From positions 496,001-560,000 of the forward strand of contig NZ_PTJA01000001.1 of the NCBI RefSeq assembly GCF_002934545.1: DNA of 64,000 nucleotides, written 5' to 3'. How positions within the stretch are numbered: position 1 is the stretch's first letter; each line of letters opens with the position of its first letter. The notes under the pieces were generated by a model. The model saw nothing but the letters and a program-made list of their open reading frames with translations. It was not told the DNA's origin and searched no databases. The position numbers and the translations under genes are program-made. Shown here piece after piece: positions 42,898 to 51,179 of this stretch. The stretch comes from Lacrimispora xylanisolvens (GTDB lineage Bacteria > Bacillota > Clostridia > Lachnospirales > Lachnospiraceae).

Positions 42898-44510
42898 AAA
42901 AGACCCTTCCGCGAAGCAGAGTGGAGAAGATATTAATTATGATCCTTTGCATTCTTACGGTATTTACTGCAGGGGGTCTTCTTTTCCTGTCTCACTATTT
43001 CAATAAGGAGGAATTGCTGAAAAGTCAGAGGGGAAACGCAGATGAAACTTCTCTTGATGATATCACGGCGATTTTTCCAGAAAACTGCAATATCAATGAG
43101 AAAATTCCTGACATCCGCTTTACGAATGAATCAGGGGACATAGTGACAATGAAAGATTTTCTGGGAAAGCCGGCCATAATAACCTTCTGGGCCAGCTGGT
43201 GTCCGGATTGCAGAAAAGAACTTTCTCATATCAGGGAGTTCCTAAATACCTCAAAAGTTTATGGCGACATCAATTATATTCTTATAAATAGAACAGATAA
43301 TAAAAAGGAAACAAAAGAGACAGCAAAAAGGTATCTGTCAGAACAGGGAATTGCCATGGATACTTACTATGACAAAGATATGACCGCCTGTCAGGAGCTT
43401 GGCCTTCATGCCATCCCAACCACATTGTTTCTGGACGAGCATGGAGTGATCCGGTCATGGAGTATTAAGCCGATTGAAAAGACCTCTGTATTTGAAGGAT
43501 ATTTAAAAGATCTGACAGAAGGAAGCGGGAAGGTGACTGGGGATTTTGTCCGGAACCATCTCATGGATGACCGGGGAGGAGTTCATACAATTTATGATCC
43601 TGAGGCAGACAGTGCCATAAAAAGCGATGTTCTAAGCGAAACTCAGGGCGTGATGCTGGAATATGCGTTATTGCGAAAAGATCAGCAGCTATTTGAAAAA
43701 ATTCTCTCTTATATCAACGGGGTAATGCGGGTAAATGGTATAACCAGTTGGAACGTCAGCAATGACAAGCCGTCGGAGGTGAATTCACTTTTGGATGATT
43801 TTCGTATCCTGGGTGCACTGCTCTCTGCCAATGATTTATGGGGCGGTTATGACCAGTTAATAACCAGTTATTCAGACGAAATTGCAAAATACGGAATACA
43901 CAATAGAAATTATGTGGATTTCTATGATTCCGGTTATAAAAAATATGCTGACCGCTTTACCCTCTGCTATGGAGACTTACCGGTTATGTCCCGGCTGGCG
44001 GTCCTGGATGAACGTTTTACACAGCCTTATGAGTCAGCGAAGAAATTAATTCTTGGAGGGAAAATAAGTGAAGGATTTCCTCTGTATTACAGTTGGTATG
44101 ATTATAATAAAAACTCATATGTTTCTGATGATTTAAATACTGCAGAAGCCATGGTCACGCTGCTTCACCTGGCAGAGGCTGGTTTGCTGGGGGATGATAC
44201 CATAGCCTGGCTAAAAACGCAAATGGATGCAGGCGGTGTGAAAGCACGATACAAAACAGATGGAACGGTAGTGGAAGGTTATAATTATGATTCAACGGCT
44301 GTTTATGCGCTGATCGCCATGATTGGGGAAATAGAAGGAGATAAAAAACTCCAGGGAAAAGCTCTGAAGAAAATGGAAAAAATGAGGATTATGGATACCG
44401 CTTATCCCTATTACGGGGCATTTGGGCTGGAAGATGGAAGCGGCATCACATCTTTTGATCAGGTTATGGCAATGCTGGCGTATGAATATACTGGAAAACC
44501 GGCAGACTGA
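42894..44510 (+). CDS. Membrane-anchored thioredoxin (TlpA-like) fused to a GH8-like glycosidase domain
   Basis: A 538-residue protein: a TM anchor (about 10-33), a TlpA/ResA-type thioredoxin fold (about 62-200) with WCPDC active site (about 102-106) and the cis-Pro loop HAIPTT (about 170), then an alpha-helical domain (about 205-538) resembling GH8 (BcsZ-type) enzymes. SETQGVMLEYAL (about 252) matches the SEGQ-type catalytic-acid region, and LLDDFRIL (about 299) an Asp-rich partner. The glycosidase call rests on motif resemblance. Coupled to the GT39-like gene, it probably trims or releases the polymer outside the cell. Confidence 0.75.
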   Translation: MKKTLPRSRVEKILIMILCILTVFTAGGLLFLSHYFNKEELLKSQRGNADETSLDDITAIFPENCNINEKIPDIRFTNESGDIVTMKDFLGKPAIITFWASWCPDCRKELSHIREFLNTSKVYGDINYILINRTDNKKETKETAKRYLSEQGIAMDTYYDKDMTACQELGLHAIPTTLFLDEHGVIRSWSIKPIEKTSVFEGYLKDLTEGSGKVTGDFVRNHLMDDRGGVHTIYDPEADSAIKSDVLSETQGVMLEYALLRKDQQLFEKILSYINGVMRVNGITSWNVSNDKPSEVNSLLDDFRILGALLSANDLWGGYDQLITSYSDEIAKYGIHNRNYVDFYDSGYKKYADRFTLCYGDLPVMSRLAVLDERFTQPYESAKKLILGGKISEGFPLYYSWYDYNKNSYVSDDLNTAEAMVTLLHLAEAGLLGDDTIAWLKTQMDAGGVKARYKTDGTVVEGYNYDSTAVYALIAMIGEIEGDKKLQGKALKKMEKMRIMDTAYPYYGAFGLEDGSGITSFDQVMAMLAYEYTGKPAD

Positions 44511-44552
44511 CTGATTTGGCAAAATTAATTAACATAAAAGGAGTTTTGTGCC

Positions 44553-45668
44553 GTGAAGAATATTATGCTGGTATTTGGGACAAGACCAGAGGCCATTAAA
44601 ATGTGCCCTCTGGTAATTGAGTTGAGAGGCAGGAAAGAAGCAAGGGTTTGCGTCTGTGTAACAGGTCAGCATAAATCCATGTTAAAGCAGGTTTTAGATG
44701 CATTTTCAATTAATCCGGACTATGATCTTTCCATTATGAAAGAAAAGCAGACACTTTTCGAAATTACCGTAAGCATTTTAAATATGATTCGTGAGGTTCT
44801 GGAAAAAGAAAAGCCAGATATCGTATTGGTTCATGGGGATACTTCCACGGCATTTGCCTGTGCCCTTGCCTGTTTTTATATGCAGATACCGGTGGGACAT
44901 GTGGAGGCCGGGTTAAGAACCTATGATATTTATTCCCCCTATCCTGAGGAATTTAACAGACAGGTCATTGGTATCATTGCAAACTATCACTTTGCTCCCA
45001 CGGAAAAATCCAGGGAGAATTTAATTTCTGAGGGTAAGAATCCTTCTGCCATATTTGTCACAGGGAACACAGGAATTGATGCATTAAAAACTACAGTGAG
45101 AGCGGACTACAGCCATGAGCTTTTAACGTGGTCTTTGGGAAGCCGGCTGATATTGCTGACTGTACACCGAAGAGAAAATTTAGGGGAACCCATGAGACAG
45201 ATTTTCCGTGCGGTCAAACGGATCACTGATGCACATCCTGAGGTTAAGGTTATTTATCCCATTCACTTAAACCCGCGTGTCAGGGAAATTGCCGGTACTG
45301 TATTAGAGGGAGAGGAACGGATTCGTCTGATTGAACCACTGGACGTAATTGATTTTCATAATTTTATGGCGAGAGCAGATCTTATTTTAACGGATAGCGG
45401 GGGAATACAGGAAGAGGCACCAAGCCTGGGAAAACCGGTGCTTGTTCTTCGCAAATCAACAGAGCGGCCGGAAGGAGTTGATTCTGGAGCGCTGCTTTTG
45501 GTTGGGATTGAAGAAGAACGTATTTACGAAGCCGTAATAAGTTTATTGGATGATAATGGGCTCTATGACAGGATGCGCAGTGCAGATAATCCCTACGGTG
45601 ATGGAGAAGCGAGCAGAAGAATTGCAGATATTTTACTGGAAAAGAAGGAAAATAAGGAAAACAAATAG
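44553..45668 (+). CDS. wecB: UDP-N-acetylglucosamine 2-epimerase (non-hydrolysing)
   Basis: A 371-residue cytosolic enzyme interconverting UDP-GlcNAc and UDP-ManNAc. FGTRPEAIKM at the N-terminus, VHGDTSTAFACALACF (about 90), HVEAGLRTYD, TVHRRENLG (about 205) and DSGGIQEEAPSLGKP (about 283) are diagnostic. GTG start with AAAGGAG nine bases upstream. As the last gene of the polysaccharide locus it may supply ManNAc, although the synthase substrate is unknown. A hairpin follows. Confidence 0.95.
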   Translation: MKNIMLVFGTRPEAIKMCPLVIELRGRKEARVCVCVTGQHKSMLKQVLDAFSINPDYDLSIMKEKQTLFEITVSILNMIREVLEKEKPDIVLVHGDTSTAFACALACFYMQIPVGHVEAGLRTYDIYSPYPEEFNRQVIGIIANYHFAPTEKSRENLISEGKNPSAIFVTGNTGIDALKTTVRADYSHELLTWSLGSRLILLTVHRRENLGEPMRQIFRAVKRITDAHPEVKVIYPIHLNPRVREIAGTVLEGEERIRLIEPLDVIDFHNFMARADLILTDSGGIQEEAPSLGKPVLVLRKSTERPEGVDSGALLLVGIEEERIYEAVISLLDDNGLYDRMRSADNPYGDGEASRRIADILLEKKENKENK

Positions 45669-45704
45669 TACAGGCTCTGCATGTAAAACAGGAAGGCCTG
45701 TACT
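45667..45704. terminator. Hairpin between wecB and mgsA
   Basis: 9-bp perfect arms AGTACAGGC/GCCTGTACT with a 20-nt loop between convergent genes. The T-tract is poor. Confidence 0.55.
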
Positions 45705-45717
45705 AATATGAATGAAC

Positions 45718-46194
45718 CTATAATGATTTTGCTCTGTCCGCGATATTCTTATTAAAATTAATTACCTGATGCTCATAGGTAGACTCCATAAGAGGAGAGG
45801 TAATGATGAAATCTGCAGTTGCACGGGTGTTGGCAATGGGAATATCATAAACCTGGGCAATACGAAGCAGTGCTTTAACATCAGGGTCATGAGGCTGTGC
45901 AGTCAGGGGATCAGAAAAGAAGATGATCAGATCAATCCTGCCTTCTACAATCTTTGCACCGATCTGCTGGTCTCCGCCTAAAGGACCACTGTTATAGCCT
46001 TTTACCGGAAGGCCTGTCTGATCTGTAATCATACGGGCAGTAGTGCCGGTACCGCACAGAGTGTGGTTTTTTAAAATATCCCTGTGTTCGGTGCACCATT
46101 CAATTAATGAATGTTTTTCGTTATCATGGGCAATCAGCGCAATGTTTTTTTGCTTTTGAAGCGTCAGTGTAATAAAATCTTCCTGTAACATCAT
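45718..46194 (-). CDS. mgsA: Methylglyoxal synthase
   Basis: A 158-residue enzyme converting dihydroxyacetone phosphate to methylglyoxal and phosphate, a bypass under phosphate or carbon stress. IALIAHDNEK, LCGTGTTARMI (phosphate loop, about 46-56), SGPLGGDQQIGAKI (catalytic Asp, about 68-81) and FFSDPLTAQPHDPD (about 91-104) are the family motifs. The gene lies downstream of the BTAD regulator on the same strand with a 43-bp gap. Confidence 0.96.
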   Translation of the reverse strand: MMLQEDFITLTLQKQKNIALIAHDNEKHSLIEWCTEHRDILKNHTLCGTGTTARMITDQTGLPVKGYNSGPLGGDQQIGAKIVEGRIDLIIFFSDPLTAQPHDPDVKALLRIAQVYDIPIANTRATADFIITSPLMESTYEHQVINFNKNIADRAKSL

Positions 46195-46237
46195 AGTCCT
46201 CCTGTTGTAGGTATTAATAAGAGTGTCAGAACCTCAT

Positions 46238-47437
46238 TTAAAACGGCAGAACACTTTGCAGAGAGTAGGTAATGGACAGATCTTTTCTGGAATATTCCTT
46301 TTTAAAATTCTGAATAATCCGCTTTAAAACCATCTCTCCGTTTTCATAGGTGGCAGTAGGAAGAAGCATCAGATACTGGCTTACGCTGTAACGGCTGTAA
46401 ACGTCTCCTCTGCGAAGAGAGTTGCGGATGGAACTGCCCAGTTCATCCATGGCACGGGTCTGTACCGCTGGCTTTAATAACTCACCCTTTAAATTGCTGA
46501 TGGTTAGCAGGCATAAAAAGATGGAATCGCCGGTTCGCTCTATGGCTCTGGCCTCCAGCTGGTAGATATCCCGGAATACGGAAGGCTCGCAGCAAAATGC
46601 TCCCTTATTGGTTCCGCCCTCTAAAAGAATCTCCCTGATGGTGCTTAAATCCATGGTGATTCCATGCTTTTTATCGCTGATCATTTTATACAGCTCTTTA
46701 AAGCGGATAGATGGAGTGATGGCAAACTCGTTGTAGAACATGTCGTTTACCCGTTTGTAATGTTCCAGGGACATCATCTGGTTGCCGCTCTGGTACAGAG
46801 CATAGATCAGATAGTAATGTGCTTCTTCCCCATAAGGATCGATGGAGATTGTCTGCTGGCAGACATCTATCATCGTAGGATAATCCTTTCTGTCATCTAA
46901 CATTACCAGGATCTTTTTCACTAATTTCTGATATAGGGTATGATAATAGGTGTGGATCGGGATTACCCAGGATTCCCATTCGGATTTTGGAAGAAAGTTT
47001 CCTTTATAAAGGTTAAATGCCTCCATTGACAGTTTCAGGCGGGTCTCTTCTGGAAATTCCTTGCTATCAGCCTGCAGACAAAGCTCTTCGAACTTGTCCG
47101 TGTCGCATACGGTGGTAAGATCCCTTGTCCAGCCATATGCCTTTCTGTTTTGAAATACCAGTTCCTGAGTGGGAAACCCAAGTGGCTCAAGAAGCTTTCG
47201 CACGCGGAACATCAGCGTCTTTAAAGCGCCAGCAGGATTATTGCTGGCTTCATCTTTCCAAAACAGATCGATTAATTCATCAACGGGAATATCCCTGCCA
47301 CGAAACGTGATTAAATATTCCAAAAGACTCCATGGTTTTTTAGCCTGATTATTCTGATCAACAATTATTTTGTCTCCGATGGTAACGGAGAATCCACCCA
47401 GCATGTTCACATAAATGATCGTCTCTTGATTTTTCAT
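46238..47437 (-). CDS. BTAD (SARP-like) transcriptional regulator without receiver domain
   Basis: A protein of about 399 residues. The N-terminal OmpR/SARP winged helix (about 5-95) starts IIYVNMLGGFSVTIGD, followed by a bacterial transcriptional activation domain of TPR helices (about 100-260) with NLYKGNFLPKSEWESW, then a C-terminal alpha/beta domain (about 275-395) with LLTISNLKGE and YSRYSVSQYLMLLP that resembles a degenerate GGDEF fold. TTG 47449 is a longer start; GGAG places ATG 47437. No receiver or ATPase domain is present. The target is unknown; mgsA is immediately downstream. Confidence 0.85.
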   Translation of the reverse strand: MKNQETIIYVNMLGGFSVTIGDKIIVDQNNQAKKPWSLLEYLITFRGRDIPVDELIDLFWKDEASNNPAGALKTLMFRVRKLLEPLGFPTQELVFQNRKAYGWTRDLTTVCDTDKFEELCLQADSKEFPEETRLKLSMEAFNLYKGNFLPKSEWESWVIPIHTYYHTLYQKLVKKILVMLDDRKDYPTMIDVCQQTISIDPYGEEAHYYLIYALYQSGNQMMSLEHYKRVNDMFYNEFAITPSIRFKELYKMISDKKHGITMDLSTIREILLEGGTNKGAFCCEPSVFRDIYQLEARAIERTGDSIFLCLLTISNLKGELLKPAVQTRAMDELGSSIRNSLRRGDVYSRYSVSQYLMLLPTATYENGEMVLKRIIQNFKKEYSRKDLSITYSLQSVLPF

Positions 47438-47514
47438 AGTTTTCTCCAAAGTAACATTTTCTTTCCTTAGTATATAGAAAAAAACGTTAAAAGTCTAGCG
47501 CAGCTTATAAAAGA

Positions 47515-47543
47515 TTGAGATTTTTATTAAAATAAGCTATACT
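47515..47543 (+). promoter_or_regulatory. Sigma-A promoter of the sortase gene
   Basis: TTGAGA (47515-47520) and TATACT (47538-47543) with 17-bp spacing, 38 bp before the ATG. Confidence 0.7.
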
Positions 47544-47581
47544 AAAGCGGAAGAATATGAAAAAGAAAGCAGGAGATTGCT

Positions 47582-48337
47582 ATGAACAGAAAAAAACTGT
47601 CGACAGGAATTCTTATACTTGCATTTCTGCTTCTGGCTGTGGGAGCCGGAGTGCTTTACTTTGATTACCGTGACAGGCAGTATTCTGACAACCTGTATGA
47701 AAGCCTGGCTGAGCTGGCAAAGGAACCAGAAGAGAGCGTGACTGCCCCGTCGGAAACACAGAAAGAGAAAGAAGAACCTTATGTATCTCCTATTTCTTTT
47801 GATGAACTAAAAAAGATTAATCCTGACATTGTTGGCTGGATCCGCATTGCTGATACGAGTATTGATTACCCTATCGTCCACACGGACAACAATGATACTT
47901 ACCTGGATACGGATTTTGATGGAAAAAAGAATCCGTCAGGAACCATATTTCTTGACTGTGACAGTGAACCTGATTTTTCCGGAAGGCATAACATAATTTA
48001 TGGGCATCATATGAAAGATGGTTCCATGTTTAAGGATATCATAAAGTATAAAGAGGAATCTTTTTATCGTGCCCATCAGGATATTGTGATCTATACACCG
48101 CAGCAGGAATTCCATTTGCGGCCGGTCACTGTGCTTTATACGGATGCAGGCGGAATACGCAGAAAAACAAAATTTGAATCAGATGAGAGCTTTTCCCTGT
48201 ATGTGGATGAGATGACAAAGAACGGCATGTTTTATCAGGCACCCCAAGAGCCAATTAAAACTCTGTGGTCATTTGTTACCTGCAGCTATGAATTTGATGA
48301 TGCAAGAACCATTCTATATGCAGCATTAGTCCCTTAG
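47582..48337 (+). CDS. srtB: Class B sortase
   Basis: A 251-residue membrane transpeptidase that attaches surface proteins to the wall. N-terminal TM anchor (about 8-28), a linker, then the sortase barrel (about 75-250). Catalytic His in IYGHHMKDGSMF (about 142), Cys in LWSFVTCSYEF (about 233) and Arg in DDARTIL (about 242). The helix ahead of the barrel and the TLxTC-like spacing fit class B. I found no obvious LPxTG or NPxTx sorting-signal protein in the window, so substrates lie elsewhere. Confidence 0.93.
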   Translation: MNRKKLSTGILILAFLLLAVGAGVLYFDYRDRQYSDNLYESLAELAKEPEESVTAPSETQKEKEEPYVSPISFDELKKINPDIVGWIRIADTSIDYPIVHTDNNDTYLDTDFDGKKNPSGTIFLDCDSEPDFSGRHNIIYGHHMKDGSMFKDIIKYKEESFYRAHQDIVIYTPQQEFHLRPVTVLYTDAGGIRRKTKFESDESFSLYVDEMTKNGMFYQAPQEPIKTLWSFVTCSYEFDDARTILYAALVP

Positions 48338-48338
48338 A

Positions 48339-48367
48339 TTGAAAAGAATAAAAATATATGGTATATT
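48339..48367 (+). promoter_or_regulatory. Sigma-A promoter of glmM
   Basis: TTGAAA (48339-48344) and TATATT (48362-48367) with 17-bp spacing. Confidence 0.7.
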
Positions 48368-48414
48368 ACAAATCAAATTGTATAACGACAGATTTATAAA
48401 GGAGAATTAATAAA

Positions 48415-49770
48415 ATGGGTAAATATTTTGGAACAGATGGTTTTAGAGGAGAAGCAAATGTTACGCTGACTGTTGAGGATGCGTTTAAGGTAGGCCGCTT
48501 TTTAGGCTGGTACTATGGACAGAAAAAACCGGCTGAAGTATGCAGGATCGTTATCGGAAAAGATACAAGACGCAGCAGCTATATGTTTGAATATTCTCTT
48601 GTGGCAGGTCTTACCGCATCAGGAGCCGATGCCTATCTGCTTCATGTCACCACCACCCCCAGCGTATCCTATGTTGTCCGTACAGAAGGATTTTCCTGCG
48701 GGATCATGATCTCTGCAAGCCATAATCCATACTACGATAACGGGATTAAAGTGATTAATGAAAAGGGAGAGAAGTTAGAAGAATCTGTCATCACGGAGAT
48801 TGAGAAATATTTAGACGGAGAGATGGGAGAACTGCCATTTGCAACCCAGGATAAGATCGGAAGAACAGTGGATTTTGCAGCAGGAAGAAACCGTTATATT
48901 GGCTATCTGATCTCTACGGCAACCAGATCCTTTAAAAATAAAAAAGTGGCACTGGACTGTGCCAACGGTAGCGCCTCCGCCATTGCAAAGAATGTATTTG
49001 ATGCACTTGGCGCAGAGACTCATGTGATCAGCAACGAGCCAAATGGCTTGAATATTAATACGAACTGCGGTTCCACCCATATGGGACAGCTGGTGAAGTT
49101 TGTGAAAGAGGTAGGGGCTGATGTGGGCTTTGCTTACGATGGAGATGCAGACCGCTGTCTGTGCGTTGATGAGAACGGAAATGTAGTTGATGGAGATGGT
49201 ATCTTATACATCTGCGGAAAATATATGAAAGAGCAGGGCCTGCTTAAAAATAACAAAGTGGTTACAACTGTGATGTCCAATTTCGGGTTATATAAAGCTT
49301 TGGACCGGGAAGGGATTGATTACGAAAAAACAGCAGTTGGTGACAAATATGTTTATGAGAACATGGTAACCAATGGAAACTGTCTTGGCGGCGAACAGTC
49401 AGGACATATCATATTCAGTAAGCATGCAACAACCGGAGATGGAATCCTGACTTCATTAAAGGTAATGGAAGTAATTCTGGAAAAGAAAGAAAGCCTTGGA
49501 AAGCTGGCTTCTGAGCTGGAGATCTTTCCACAGGTATTAAAGAATGTACGGGTTCACGACAAGACAGCGGCTCAGGATGACGAAGCGGTTAAAGCGGAAG
49601 TGGAGAAAGTGGCACAAAGTCTTGGAGACAGCGGAAGAATTCTTCTTCGCCAGTCAGGTACCGAGCCGGTGGTTCGAGTCATGGTAGAAGCAGCTGATTT
49701 AAAAACATGTGAGCAGTACGTGGAGCAGGTAATTGATGTCATGAAATCAAGAGGTCACGTCATTTCCTGA
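48415..49770 (+). CDS. glmM: Phosphoglucosamine mutase
   Basis: A 451-residue alpha-D-phosphohexomutase making glucosamine-1-P from glucosamine-6-P for UDP-GlcNAc. GKYFGTDGFRGEAN at the N-terminus, phosphoserine loop ISASHNPYYDNGIK (Ser about 102), metal loop YDGDADRCL (about 242), sugar loop GEQSGH (about 325) and phosphate-binding RQSGTEP near the C-terminus are all present. The DGFRG N-terminus and GEQSGH favour GlmM over phosphomannomutase. It feeds peptidoglycan and, with WecB, the amino-sugar glycans encoded here. Confidence 0.93.
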   Translation: MGKYFGTDGFRGEANVTLTVEDAFKVGRFLGWYYGQKKPAEVCRIVIGKDTRRSSYMFEYSLVAGLTASGADAYLLHVTTTPSVSYVVRTEGFSCGIMISASHNPYYDNGIKVINEKGEKLEESVITEIEKYLDGEMGELPFATQDKIGRTVDFAAGRNRYIGYLISTATRSFKNKKVALDCANGSASAIAKNVFDALGAETHVISNEPNGLNINTNCGSTHMGQLVKFVKEVGADVGFAYDGDADRCLCVDENGNVVDGDGILYICGKYMKEQGLLKNNKVVTTVMSNFGLYKALDREGIDYEKTAVGDKYVYENMVTNGNCLGGEQSGHIIFSKHATTGDGILTSLKVMEVILEKKESLGKLASELEIFPQVLKNVRVHDKTAAQDDEAVKAEVEKVAQSLGDSGRILLRQSGTEPVVRVMVEAADLKTCEQYVEQVIDVMKSRGHVIS

Positions 49771-49779
49771 TTGTAAATG

Positions 49780-49826
49780 AAAGTCATTGAAAACCGAAGA
49801 TAACAGCCGGTTTTTCAATGACTTTT
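49780..49826 (+). terminator. Terminator of glmM
   Basis: Arms AAAGTCATTGAAAACCG and CGGTTTTTCAATGACTTT pair almost completely, followed by further T. Confidence 0.85.
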
Positions 49827-49849
49827 TCAGTTTTAATAACGGCGTCTCA

Positions 49850-49878
49850 TTGTAAATGAAGACAATTCATGATATCAT
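49850..49878 (+). promoter_or_regulatory. Sigma-A promoter of the xpaC-telA operon
   Basis: TTGTAA (49850-49855) and TATCAT (49873-49878) with 17-bp spacing. Confidence 0.6.
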
Positions 49879-49916
49879 TGTATTTATCTGCAAATTTATT
49901 TTGGGAGATCGGAAAT

Positions 49917-51179
49917 ATGGATAAAAAAGATAAATCAAACTTAGGAGAACAAATCCGCAGTACGGTGCAAAGTGCCATTGATTCCAGAGATTTTAACCAG
50001 CTGAACCGAATCATATCCGATTCCGTAAATTTTGCCCTGGATGAAGCAAAAAATCAGCTGGCAAAAGGAACAAAAAGCTGGACGCAGCCGCCGGTACGGG
50101 ATAACAGGGGTGAAACTGGTGAGGTGGAGAAGGCGGCAGATGACGAACCGGGATACCGGGCGTTTCAGACCAGCCGCACGGTAAAAGAGCGTACAGGCAG
50201 TTCATTAGCAGGAGCAGGGAAACAGGAGATTAAAATTAACCAGCAGGGGCGTGTGGGCGGAGTACTTTTAACCATTTTTGGAAGTCTTTTTCTTGGGATT
50301 GATCTGATTGGGATTCTGATATCTCTTTTTGCTTCCATGATTTTAAAACCTGTCGCATGGGCGGCAGCCGGTGCGTTTACCTTTCTACTGGTAGCAGGAA
50401 TTGTTTCCGGCTGCATGCTTTTTTCCGGAATCGCCATAAATGGAAGATTAAAAAGAGCCAGAATCTATGCAAAACAGTCCGAAAAACGAATGTATTGTAA
50501 TTTGGAGGAACTGGCTGCAAGTATTGGCAAATCAAAGGAATATGTATTAAAAGACGTGGAGAAAATGATGAGACTGGGTATTTTCCCCCAGGCACACTTA
50601 GACGAGCAGAAAACCTGCCTGATATTAAGCGAAGCCACATATAACCAGTATCTGGAGTGCCAGAAAGCGTTAAAGGAGCGGGAAAAAGAGGAAGAACTGA
50701 GACAGATATCAGACAATGAAACCCAGGAAAATCAAGCGTTACAGAAAATGATGACTCAGGGAAGAGATTACCTGAGAATATTAAAAGAAGCCAATGACGC
50801 CATTCCGGGCGAAGTGATTTCCCGAAAAATATCCATGCTGGAGGATGTAATACAGAGAATTTTTGACACTGTTTTAAAACATCCGGATCAAATGGGAGAG
50901 ATGGAGCAGTTTATGGACTACTACCTCCCTACAACGGTAAAGCTGGTGAATGCTTACCGGGATTTTGACAGCACAGGCATAGAAGGCAATAATATTATCA
51001 ATGCAAAAAAAGAAATTGAAGGAACTCTTGATACCATCAATCTGGCTTTTGAACGGCTGCTTGATGATCTGTACCAGGATACGGCTATGGACATTACCAC
51101 GGATGCATCGGTACTCCAGACAATGTTAAAGAAGAATGGATGGGCCGAAAGTGATTTTACAGGAGGAAATAAAGAATGA
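49917..51179 (+). CDS. xpaC: XpaC-like 5-bromo-4-chloroindolyl phosphate hydrolysis family protein
   Basis: A protein of about 420 residues. A soluble N-terminal helical region (1-110) is followed by two hydrophobic helices (about 122-146 and 150-174), a winged-helix-like segment (YCNLEELAASIGKSKEYVLKD, starting near 198), and a helical C-terminal domain typical of XpaC. The biochemical role is unknown; the name comes from a colony phenotype in Bacillus. A longer frame starts at 49869, but GGGAG supports ATG 49917. It overlaps the TelA-like gene by 4 bp, the conserved pairing. Confidence 0.85.
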   Translation: MDKKDKSNLGEQIRSTVQSAIDSRDFNQLNRIISDSVNFALDEAKNQLAKGTKSWTQPPVRDNRGETGEVEKAADDEPGYRAFQTSRTVKERTGSSLAGAGKQEIKINQQGRVGGVLLTIFGSLFLGIDLIGILISLFASMILKPVAWAAAGAFTFLLVAGIVSGCMLFSGIAINGRLKRARIYAKQSEKRMYCNLEELAASIGKSKEYVLKDVEKMMRLGIFPQAHLDEQKTCLILSEATYNQYLECQKALKEREKEEELRQISDNETQENQALQKMMTQGRDYLRILKEANDAIPGEVISRKISMLEDVIQRIFDTVLKHPDQMGEMEQFMDYYLPTTVKLVNAYRDFDSTGIEGNNIINAKKEIEGTLDTINLAFERLLDDLYQDTAMDITTDASVLQTMLKKNGWAESDFTGGNKE

